Below are positions 57,543 through 64,000 of a stretch of 64,000 nt of DNA, in pieces. Each line of letters begins with the position of its first letter. The stretch's first letter is position 1. Both the position numbers and the translations under genes were made by a program. The DNA is taken from NCBI RefSeq assembly GCF_900176425.1, contig NZ_FWXS01000010.1, forward strand, positions 80,942 to 144,941. Reading direction: 5' to 3'. The notes below the pieces were generated by a model that saw only the letters and a list, made by a program, of their open reading frames with translations, searched no databases and was not told the DNA's origin. This DNA comes from Moheibacter sediminis. Lineage in GTDB: Bacteria; Bacteroidota; Bacteroidia; Flavobacteriales; Weeksellaceae.

Positions 57543-58058
57543 ATGAAAATCTACAGTTTATTATTTATTATATCCTCTTTCTTTATAACATCATGTAGTA
57601 CAGTTCGTGTAACGCATGATTTTGACAGAGCAACTGATTTCAATGCATACAAAACTTACAATTTCCACCAAAAAGGAATTGATAAATTGGAATTGAATGA
57701 TTTAGACAAAAGAAGAATCGTTCAGTCAATCGACAATGAAATGAAAGCAAAAGGTTTTACCAAAGTTGAAACTTCACCCGATCTACTTTTAAATGTTTTG
57801 GCAAGCTCAAAAGAGAAAATTAATATCGACAATGGTTACGGCTGGGGTTACGGACCATATTGGGGAAGTCCTTCGCGTGTTTACCAATATACTTCCGGTA
57901 CAATCATCGTAGATATAGTTGATGATAAAAATAACAAATTGATTTGGCAGGGAGCGGGAAGCGGATTGAATGTTTCCGATTTGGAAAGAAAAGCCGAAGA
58001 TATTCCCGATGCAATTTCAGAAATCATGGCTAAATTTCCACCGCCTGCAAAAAAATAA
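57543..58058 (+). CDS. DUF4136 lipoprotein
   Basis: A 171-residue lipoprotein (signal ends ITSC with a Cys near 18). The DUF4136 pattern is present: VRVTHDFDRATDFNAYKTY at the start, MKAKGFTKVETSPDLLLNV in the middle, then a YGWGYGPYWG turn and a GTIIVDIVDDKNNKLIWQG strand. Function of the family is not known. Its stop overlaps the next start as TAATG, so the two genes are translationally coupled. Confidence 0.88.
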   Translation: MKIYSLLFIISSFFITSCSTVRVTHDFDRATDFNAYKTYNFHQKGIDKLELNDLDKRRIVQSIDNEMKAKGFTKVETSPDLLLNVLASSKEKINIDNGYGWGYGPYWGSPSRVYQYTSGTIIVDIVDDKNNKLIWQGAGSGLNVSDLERKAEDIPDAISEIMAKFPPPAKK

Positions 58059-59197
58059 TGAAATATTTATTATTTCTTTTACTTATAATCCCCTTTGTAG
58101 GGAAAACCCAAATTCAGATTAACGGTCAAGTTTCTGATGAATTTGGGTTTTTTATTTCCGACGTTTTGGTATATGTGGATGGCTCTTCGATTTCAACTTA
58201 TACAAATTCAGACGGGAATTTTTCATTATCGATTCCCAGTGGAAATTACAATTTGGTATTTCGAAAAGAAAATTATCAAAATCATTTCCTATCTGTAAAT
58301 TCTTCACAATCCAATCTTCAGATTAAATTAAATGAAAATGCGGTAGCTTTAGACGAAGCAGTAATTGTTTCAATGACTGAAGAAGAATGGAAACGTTATT
58401 TCGGGATTTTTAAACAAAATTTTTTAGGAAGAAACCAAGCAGCCCAGAAATGTGAAATTTTAAATCCAAAAGTAATTCGATTTCGGTATGATAAAGAAAA
58501 TCGAATAATTACGGCTACAGCCAAAGCACCAATCATTATTACCAACTCTTATTTAGGATATACACTTGAATACGACTTGATTGAATTCTTTATTGACTAT
58601 AAATCGAATTATAGTTACATGGCGGGAACGGTTTTGTTTAACGAAATGAAAGGTAACAGTAGCAAACAAAAACGCTGGAACAAAAATCGTCAGGAATCTT
58701 ATTATGGTTCCATCATGCATTTTATGCGTTCATTATATAAAAAAGAATTAAAAGAAAATGGATTTGTCATCAATCGTTTGATGCGTCAGGAAAATCCATC
58801 CTATAAAAAGTATCAGGAAACCTTGAAAAAAATGCAGCAAAATGGCGAAACTATAAATATTGGTAATCCTCCTGCTAAAATTATTCAGACACTCATCAAA
58901 GCAGAAGTCCCCTATGATAGTTTGGTTGTGAAAAATGGTTCATCAGTTTTCATGAATTTTGACGGATTGTACGATGTCGAATTCATCAATGAAAAAGAAG
59001 ATTCGGATTACGTTAGTATGATGAAAGGTCAAAATTTAATTGGCAACCAAGTCTCAGTCATTCAATTGATCGGAGATAAATTAGTGGAAATCGTAGCCAA
59101 CGGAAATTTTCATCCACCCGCAGATTTCCTCACAGAAGGGTATTTTACCTGGGAAAAAAATGCAAATCTGCTTCCTTTGGATTACGAACCGGATTAA
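58058..59197 (+). CDS. Exported protein with carboxypeptidase-regulatory-like domain
   Basis: A 379-residue exported protein (signal ends VGKTQ). Residues about 20-100 are a CarboxypepD_reg-like beta-sandwich (INGQVSDEFGFFISDVLVYVDG, YTNSDGNFSLSIPSG, YNLVFRKENY), the domain also found at the front of SusC-type receptors. There is no plug or barrel after it; instead about 270 residues of a mixed domain (SYLGYTLEYDLIEFFIDY, FMRSLYKKELKENGF) with no assigned function. It is coupled to the DUF4136 gene by a one-base overlap. Confidence 0.78.
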   Translation: MKYLLFLLLIIPFVGKTQIQINGQVSDEFGFFISDVLVYVDGSSISTYTNSDGNFSLSIPSGNYNLVFRKENYQNHFLSVNSSQSNLQIKLNENAVALDEAVIVSMTEEEWKRYFGIFKQNFLGRNQAAQKCEILNPKVIRFRYDKENRIITATAKAPIIITNSYLGYTLEYDLIEFFIDYKSNYSYMAGTVLFNEMKGNSSKQKRWNKNRQESYYGSIMHFMRSLYKKELKENGFVINRLMRQENPSYKKYQETLKKMQQNGETINIGNPPAKIIQTLIKAEVPYDSLVVKNGSSVFMNFDGLYDVEFINEKEDSDYVSMMKGQNLIGNQVSVIQLIGDKLVEIVANGNFHPPADFLTEGYFTWEKNANLLPLDYEPD

Positions 59198-59201
59198 ATT
59201 A

Positions 59202-59242
59202 TTTTGAATTTTAAATGTTTTCAATTAATTCAAAATTCAAAA
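59202..59242. terminator. AT-only hairpin between two convergent genes
   Basis: TTTTGAATTTT at 59202-59212 pairs perfectly with AAAATTCAAAA at 59232-59242. It could end transcription from both sides, though a stem without GC pairs is weak. Confidence 0.4.
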
Positions 59243-59246
59243 TTGT

Positions 59247-60434
59247 TTAATTAATAACTCCCGACCCAATCAACTCATCATCCAAATACCAGGCAGCAAA
59301 TTGTCCTTCGGTAATCGCAGATTGTGGATTTTCAAATTCGATATACAAACCTTTTGCAGCTTTGTGCAAAGTCGCTTTTTGCAAAGGCTGACGGTAGCGG
59401 ATTCTTACCATTGCTTCCAAAGTTTCATCAGCATTTAATTTTAAATCCTCACGAATCCAATGAATTTCTTCTTCCTGGATGTACAATGCTTTTTTGAACA
59501 ATCCCGGATGCGAGCTGCCTTGTCCGGTATAGATGATATTTTCTTCAACGTCCGTATCCAACACAAAAAGGGGTTCAACCATTCCACCAACACCCAACCC
59601 TTTTCGCTGTCCTTTGGTGAAATAATGTGCGCCATCATGCTGTCCAACTACTTTTCCGAAATCTTTTTGGTAAGAAATCCCTTGCGCTTCATGCGCCAAT
59701 TCTTCCCATTTTGTGAAAAATTGAGGCCTTTCTTCAGTGAAAATTGAATGATTGGAATTCACTTCGATGATTTCTCCCGATTTTGGTTTCAATTGCTGTT
59801 GCAAAAAATCAGGCAAACTTACTTTTCCAATGAAACACAAACCTTGTGAATCCTTTTTATCAGCCGTTACCAAATCCAATTCTTTCGCAATTCTTCGCAC
59901 TTCAGGTTTTTCCAAATCACCAATCGGGAACAAAGCTTTGCTCAATTGTTCCTGGCTCAATTGACACAAAAAATATGATTGGTCTTTGTTATTGTCTTTT
60001 CCAGCGAGTAATTTATAGACTTTTTTACCGTCAACTTCGATTTCTTCACGACGTGCATAGTGTCCGGTCGCGACAAAATCCGCTCCTAATTCCAAAGCAG
60101 TTTTCAGGAATATATCAAATTTAATTTCGCGGTTACACAAAACATCTGGATTTGGTGTGCGCCCTTTTTCGTATTCGGCGAACATATAATCCACGATTCG
60201 TTCTTTGTAAACATCGCTCAAATCGATTACCTGAAAAGGAATTCCTAATTTTTCTGCCGTCAAAAGTGCATCGGCACTGTCTTCAATCCACGGACATTCG
60301 TCTTCCAAAGTCACTGAGGCATCGTTCCAATTGCGCATGAAAAGCCCAATCACATTGTAACCTTGTTCTTTGAGTAAATGCGCCGCAACGCTGCTGTCCA
60401 CACCGCCCGATAATCCTACTACCACTGTTTGCAT
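59247..60434 (-). CDS. mnmA: tRNA-specific 2-thiouridylase
   Basis: A 395-residue enzyme that thiolates U34 in tRNAs for Lys, Glu and Gln. The PP-loop motif [14 protein letters not shown] binds ATP. The catalytic cysteines are Cys100 ([11 protein letters not shown]) and Cys200 (SQGLCFIG), and GHYARRE, KDQSYFL and the C-terminal beta-barrel are present. Slightly longer than E. coli MnmA. The promoter box TAATTTTG ends 4 bases before the ATG, so the mRNA may be leaderless. Confidence 0.97.
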   Translation of the reverse strand: MQTVVVGLSGGVDSSVAAHLLKEQGYNVIGLFMRNWNDASVTLEDECPWIEDSADALLTAEKLGIPFQVIDLSDVYKERIVDYMFAEYEKGRTPNPDVLCNREIKFDIFLKTALELGADFVATGHYARREEIEVDGKKVYKLLAGKDNNKDQSYFLCQLSQEQLSKALFPIGDLEKPEVRRIAKELDLVTADKKDSQGLCFIGKVSLPDFLQQQLKPKSGEIIEVNSNHSIFTEERPQFFTKWEELAHEAQGISYQKDFGKVVGQHDGAHYFTKGQRKGLGVGGMVEPLFVLDTDVEENIIYTGQGSSHPGLFKKALYIQEEEIHWIREDLKLNADETLEAMVRIRYRQPLQKATLHKAAKGLYIEFENPQSAITEGQFAAWYLDDELIGSGVIN

Positions 60435-60438
60435 CGTG

Positions 60439-60446
60439 CAAAATTA
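60439..60446 (-). promoter_or_regulatory. Candidate -7 box for mnmA
   Basis: Minus strand TAATTTTG, matching TAnnTTTG, only 4 bases before the ATG at 60434. Confidence 0.5.
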
Positions 60447-60458
60447 CATTAAATTACA

Positions 60459-60490
60459 GTTTAAAGTTTAAGGTTTTAAGTTTAAAGTTT
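60459..60490. repeat. GTTTAAAG-type simple repeat
   Basis: GTTTAAAGTTTAAG followed by GTTTTAAGTTTAAAGTTT, two near-copies of the same unit in the mnmA/osmC-like gap. Related sequences lie at 60999-61022 and 62733-62797. Confidence 0.6.
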
Positions 60491-60582
60491 GATGGATAAA
60501 TAGATTTGATTTATTTGGTTTAGCTTTAAATAATTTAAAATTGACTTCGTTGAATCTTCGTTTCAACATTTATAATAATAAA

Positions 60583-60990
60583 TCACGGCCAAACAAATTC
60601 CACCGACTTCTTCAAATCCGGATGCAAACTTTCGATTACCGGACAAGTCATCGCTGCACGTTCAAGAATTGTCCTTTCTTTTTCATCGTAAGCATCCTGA
60701 CCCTTTATATTAATTTTCACAACTATTTCTCCAATCTTACGAGGATTGGCAACCATGATTTTAGTGATTTCGCAAGTCGTTCCCAAAAGAGAAATCCTGC
60801 GAGGTTCGGCAGACATCGCCATTATCGAAATCATACAGCTGCCCAAAGCCGTTGCCACTAAATCGGTAGGAGAGAAGCGTTCGCCTTTTCCGTTGTTGTC
60901 TGTCGGCGCATCCGTTTCGATCTGTGTGCCCGATTGCAAATGAACCGCTTCGGTTCTGTATTCGCCTTTGTATATAATTGTTGAAGTCAT
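60583..60990 (-). CDS. OsmC/Ohr-family protein
   Basis: A 135-residue OsmC-fold protein. The two reactive cysteines are present: Cys52 in ALGSCMISIM and Cys116 in AAMTCPVIESLHP. Dimeric OsmC and Ohr proteins reduce organic hydroperoxides with these cysteines. The VATALGSCM context is that of the OsmC/YhfA group rather than classic Ohr, so the substrate is uncertain. It is a single gene between two GTTTAAAG-type repeats. Confidence 0.88.
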   Translation of the reverse strand: MTSTIIYKGEYRTEAVHLQSGTQIETDAPTDNNGKGERFSPTDLVATALGSCMISIMAMSAEPRRISLLGTTCEITKIMVANPRKIGEIVVKINIKGQDAYDEKERTILERAAMTCPVIESLHPDLKKSVEFVWP

Positions 60991-60998
60991 AATTTTTA

Positions 60999-61022
60999 GT
61001 TTAAAGTTTCATGTTTAAAGTT
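60999..61022. repeat. GTTTAAAG-type simple repeat
   Basis: GTTTAAAGTTTCATGTTTAAAGTT: two copies of GTTTAAAGTT separated by TCAT, just upstream of the OsmC-like gene. Confidence 0.6.
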
Positions 61023-61042
61023 AATTATAGCAAACCAAGAAC

Positions 61043-61816
61043 TTAAGAATTAAACAATCCCGAAGATTTTAATTTTATTTTCGTCAAAACCTTTTTGGTA
61101 TAAAGCGGAAAATCCGCATTTTGAATCCAGCTGTAATAGCCCAGGTCTTTGTCAAAAACTGATTTGACAGTTTGACCTTTGTATTTTCCGAAATTGAAAA
61201 CTTCATTGCCATTGTCATCAATCCCAATCATTCCCGCCAAATCTGCGGTTTTGCGTTGCGATGAATATTCACTCAAAAATTTGATGTCATTTTCCAAATC
61301 ATCATATCGTTCCACCTGGGCTTTGAAAATCTCATACGTAGCTTCTACATCGGCAGCGGCTGAATGCGCATTTTCCAAAGTTTTGTCGCAATAAAATTTA
61401 TATGCTGAAGTCAAATCACGCGGTTCTTTTTTGAAGAAAATTACTTGAACATCTACCAAACGGTGTTTTTCCAAATCAAAATCAAATCCATTTCTCAGAA
61501 ATTCTTCTGCCAAAAGTGGAATATCAAAACGGTTGGAATTATATCCAGCCAAATCCGAATCCTTCAACATTTCCCAAATTTGAGGAGCCAATTGTGCAAA
61601 AGTAGGTTCATTTGCAACATCTTCATTGGAAATTCCGTGAACAGCAGTTGCTTCTCTCGAAATCGGAATTCCGGGATTGACGCGCAAAGTTTTGCTTTCT
61701 TTGTTTCCGTTGGGGAAAGCTTTTAAAATGGATATTTCTACAATGCGGTCAGATCCAACATTGATTCCGGTCGTTTCCAAATCGAAAAAACAAATGGGTT
61801 TGTGTAATTTAAGCAT
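61043..61816 (-). CDS. DnaQ-like 3'-5' exonuclease with C-terminal DUF3820-type domain
   Basis: A 257-residue DEDDh exonuclease. Motifs: FFDLETTG (Asp, Glu), GYNSNRFDIPLL (Asp) and HSAAADVEAT (His, Asp). A C-terminal domain (about 205-235, FNFGKYKGQTVKSVF) resembles DUF3820. The ATG at 61816 is preferred; it overlaps the pssA stop by 8 bases (ATGCTTAA), a coupling overlap. Related stand-alone exonucleases act in DNA or RNA trimming; it may not be the replicative epsilon subunit. Confidence 0.88.
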   Translation of the reverse strand: MLKLHKPICFFDLETTGINVGSDRIVEISILKAFPNGNKESKTLRVNPGIPISREATAVHGISNEDVANEPTFAQLAPQIWEMLKDSDLAGYNSNRFDIPLLAEEFLRNGFDFDLEKHRLVDVQVIFFKKEPRDLTSAYKFYCDKTLENAHSAAADVEATYEIFKAQVERYDDLENDIKFLSEYSSQRKTADLAGMIGIDDNGNEVFNFGKYKGQTVKSVFDKDLGYYSWIQNADFPLYTKKVLTKIKLKSSGLFNS

Positions 61817-62591
61817 GAACAATTTTTTTTCTGAATATAATAGATATAAGGATGTACAATAAAATGATGAATGGCAAAGCTGTAATTTGAAACAATACCA
61901 AAAGGATGATACTTATAATAAGGAATACATATTTATAATGATTGTCTTTCCACGCAAATCCTTTGAATTTAAATGAAAAGAGAGGAACATTTGAGATAAG
62001 CAAAAATGAACTTAGTAATGTTAATATTACTAAATAATAAGTATATGGAGCAATAAAACCTATAACATTATTTATACAATAAACGTAAATTGAAAAAATC
62101 AAAATTGTGTTTGCAGGAGTCGGCATCCCTTTAAAATAATAGCTTTGATCTTCGTCTATATTAAATTTAGCCAATCTTAATGCTGAAAATAAAACAATAA
62201 GAATAGAAAATAAAAATAGAAAATCAGAAAATAAAGGAGTTGATTTTGGAATTTCGAAATATGGAATAATTTTATAATCAAAATAATAGTAGAGTATTTT
62301 ATTTAAACTTATAGTTCCACCAAATAGTTTAAACATTAATAATGAAGGCAACAGTCCAAATGATACAACATCGGCTAAACTATCTAATTCCTTTCCGATC
62401 GGGCCTGATAATTTTAATTTACGAGCCACCATTCCATCTAATAAATCAAATAAAAGAGCCATAATTATAAGAATTGTAAGAATTGGAATAATTTTATCTT
62501 CAAATGTTCCATTGATTATAATGATACAAGCCAAACACCCACAAAACAAATTTCCCAGCGTCAATAAATTCGGTATCGTAAAAAGTTTCAT
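61809..62591 (-). CDS. pssA: CDP-diacylglycerol-serine O-phosphatidyltransferase
   Basis: A 260-residue membrane enzyme that makes phosphatidylserine, the precursor of phosphatidylethanolamine. The CDP-alcohol phosphatidyltransferase signature is complete in LLDGMVARKL, then GPIGKELDSLADVVSFG (Asp, Asp-Gly, Ala-Arg, Gly, Asp, Asp). About eight helices. Its stop overlaps the exonuclease start. The leader before its ATG contains a 14-bp tandem repeat. Confidence 0.94.
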   Translation of the reverse strand: MKLFTIPNLLTLGNLFCGCLACIIIINGTFEDKIIPILTILIIMALLFDLLDGMVARKLKLSGPIGKELDSLADVVSFGLLPSLLMFKLFGGTISLNKILYYYFDYKIIPYFEIPKSTPLFSDFLFLFSILIVLFSALRLAKFNIDEDQSYYFKGMPTPANTILIFSIYVYCINNVIGFIAPYTYYLVILTLLSSFLLISNVPLFSFKFKGFAWKDNHYKYVFLIISIILLVLFQITALPFIILLYILISIIFRKKIVHA

Positions 62592-62608
62592 TTAAATAAA
62601 TTAAAAGC

Positions 62609-62647
62609 GAACTTCGCAAAACAAACTTCGCAAAACGAACTACGAAG
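62609..62647. repeat. 14-bp tandem repeat in the pssA leader
   Basis: GAACTTCGCAAAAC (62609-62622), AAACTTCGCAAAAC (62623-62636) and a partial GAACTACGAAG (62637-62647), about 2.8 copies, lying 18 bases upstream of the pssA start on the minus strand. Confidence 0.75.
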
Positions 62648-62732
62648 ATAACAACATTTGCAACGCAATAAAAAATCAGATTTTGTGTTTTAAACAAAAC
62701 AATCGATTTTTGCCAAGCAAAATTAGTTTAAC

Positions 62733-62797
62733 GTTCAAAGTTTCAAGTTCAAAGTTTAATGAATGGTATCTGAAACCTTAAACCTTAAACCTTAAAC
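62733..62797. repeat. GTTCAAAGTTT pair and AAACCTT triplet repeat
   Basis: GTTCAAAGTTT occurs at 62733-62743 and 62747-62757. Three exact AAACCTT heptamers follow at 62773-62793, ending in AAAC at 62797. They lie directly upstream of the PorV-like gene. Confidence 0.75.
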
Positions 62798-62810
62798 ATG
62801 AAACCGTATT

Positions 62811-63902
62811 TTGAGACTGAAAATTACATCTATTCTCGTTTTGGCCGGAACCTTGAGTTTCGCGCAAGTCACACGTAAATATTCCAACGAATTCCTAAGC
62901 ATCGGTGTCGATGCACGCACGTTTGCAATGGGAAATGCAGTTGTTGCCAATACTGGCGATGTGAATTCCACCTATTGGAACCCTGCCGGATTGACCGAAG
63001 TTTACCACGGACCACAAATTGCAGCCATGCACGCCGAATATTTTCAAGGTATTGCCAAATACGATTACTTAGCTGGAGCTATTCCGTTGGAAAACAATGC
63101 AGTAGTAGGTCTTTCACTTTACAGATTTGGGGTTGATGATATTTTGAATACCACTCAGTTGATTGACAGTCAGGGAAATATAGATTATGATCGCATCAGC
63201 AAATTTTCAACGGCAGACTATGCATTGAGTTTAAGTTATGCAGGATATTTCTTAGGGAATTCAGATATTTCAGTCGGTGCCAACGCCAAAGTTGTTTACC
63301 GCCACATAGGGAAATTTGCAAGTTCATTCGGATTCGGAATCGATTTAGGATTGCAATACCGTACCGAAGACCAATTTTATTTTGGATTAATGGCGCGTGA
63401 CATCACTACCACATTCAATGCCTGGAGCATCAATGAAGCTGAATTAAACACCATCACAGTTACCGAACCCGGAACCGGAAATCAGGAAACAGTAAACGAG
63501 CTTCCTGAAGAAACTATAGAGCTGACACTACCCAAACTCCAGCTAGGAATAGGGAAGAATTTCCAAATCAACGATAAATTTAATGTGTTAGGCGAAGTCG
63601 ATTTAAATTTCCAGTTTGCGCAGACCAATGACCTTATTTCTACTAGTGCAGTCAGCATTTCGCCAGCGGTCGGATTCGAGATTGGCTATGACAACATGGT
63701 TTTCCTGCGCGGTGGTGTCAACAATTTCCAGTACGAACGTACATTCGAAGACGACAAAGAACTTACATTCCAGCCCAACATCGGTATCGGCTTCAAATAC
63801 AAAGGCATTTCCGTAGACTATGCACTTACCGATGTCGGCGATCAAAGCATCGCACTCTATTCCAACATCTTCTCTGTAAAAATCGACTTAGGAGAATTCT
63901 AA
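62811..63902 (+). CDS. PorV/PorQ-family outer-membrane protein with a TTG start
   Basis: A 363-residue exported barrel protein (signal ends LSFAQ). The N-terminus FLSIGVDARTFAMGNAVVA and STYWNPAGLTEV match PorV/PorQ-like proteins, which in T9SS shuttle cargo to the attachment complex. This may be PorV2 or another paralogue rather than PorV itself. No ATG fits: a stop codon (TGA at 62799) lies just upstream in frame, and the first usable codon is TTG at 62811. It is the last gene in the window; nothing recognisable follows to 64000. Confidence 0.85.
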   Translation: MRLKITSILVLAGTLSFAQVTRKYSNEFLSIGVDARTFAMGNAVVANTGDVNSTYWNPAGLTEVYHGPQIAAMHAEYFQGIAKYDYLAGAIPLENNAVVGLSLYRFGVDDILNTTQLIDSQGNIDYDRISKFSTADYALSLSYAGYFLGNSDISVGANAKVVYRHIGKFASSFGFGIDLGLQYRTEDQFYFGLMARDITTTFNAWSINEAELNTITVTEPGTGNQETVNELPEETIELTLPKLQLGIGKNFQINDKFNVLGEVDLNFQFAQTNDLISTSAVSISPAVGFEIGYDNMVFLRGGVNNFQYERTFEDDKELTFQPNIGIGFKYKGISVDYALTDVGDQSIALYSNIFSVKIDLGEF

Positions 63903-64000
63903 TTTTTTAATAAAGTTGTTTCGATTTTATCTTTAGAGTGTTGTTTTTGTCGGGAGATTAGGTTAACAGTTATAAATTTTCGCATTGGGTGTGGTGCTGT

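Noticed and set aside
62773..62797. AAACCTT repeats as a CRISPR array
   Set aside because: The unit is 7 bases with no spacers; it is a simple tandem repeat.
62798..62800. ATG as the start of the PorV-like gene
   Set aside because: It is out of frame with the protein and its own frame closes after about 26 codons without any recognisable feature.
63903..64000. Start of another gene at the right edge
   Set aside because: No start codon with a convincing frame or promoter box is visible in the remaining 98 bases.

Overview
The window reads as AT-rich chromosomal DNA from a flavobacterium (Bacteroidota, probably Flavobacteriales). The grounds are a SusC/SusD polysaccharide utilisation locus, five proteins with type IX secretion (T9SS) C-terminal sorting domains plus a PorV-like outer-membrane protein, an alternative complex III operon, many lipoproteins with short Bacteroidota lipoboxes, and repeated TAnnTTTG promoter boxes without Shine-Dalgarno sequences. 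No rRNA, tRNA, CRISPR array, prophage or transposase was seen. I cannot name a species.

Layout. 1-9334: a glucan utilisation locus on the + strand: SusC (5' end outside the window), SusD, a PKD-containing surface lipoprotein with a duplicated C-terminal module, a GH16 endo-glucanase lipoprotein and a GH3 beta-glucosidase. This is the classic laminarin (beta-1,3-glucan) gene order. 9400-13287: a candidate 36-residue membrane protein, aroC, an OxyR-type regulator with both redox cysteines, a DMT exporter and Dps. 13372-22438 (- strand): M15 peptidase, head-GIN protein, two large T9SS cargo proteins and a small plug-like secreted protein. 22531-28875: pepT; HMG-CoA lyase-like protein; a PPIase-like lipoprotein and surA; ftsY; rpmB-rpmG-DUF4295. 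29053-33575: two T9SS cargo genes, lnt, and the small SRP RNA, about 4 kb from its receptor gene ftsY. 33721-37716: pyrG overlapping yidC, then a DoxX-like gene. 37717-42431: a TPR/HTH membrane lipoprotein and a large T9SS beta-propeller protein. 42608-45649: dnaG without its zinc ligands and two SPOR paralogues. 45920-54598: actABCDEF, alternative complex III. 54691-63902: DUF2891 lipoprotein, sucD, porin-like and DUF4136 genes, mnmA, osmC-like, a DnaQ-type exonuclease coupled to pssA, and a PorV-like gene with a TTG start.

How the parts fit. The first locus binds, imports and hydrolyses a beta-glucan. The ACIII operon oxidises menaquinol and passes electrons to a terminal oxidase that is not encoded next to it. 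SurA, Lnt, YidC, FtsY and SRP RNA are envelope-biogenesis machinery serving the many exported proteins. OxyR and Dps probably form an oxidative-stress pair.

I found no clearly new multi-gene system. The least ordinary items are: the duplicated glucan-binding module; the 36-residue membrane protein; a chorismate synthase whose stop codon lies inside an intergenic-type repeat; a nested-hairpin GC-rich element after ftsY; a zinc-less primase; a cluster of GTTTAAAG-type and 14-bp tandem repeats around mnmA-pssA-porV; and several promoters so close to the start codon that the mRNA may be leaderless.
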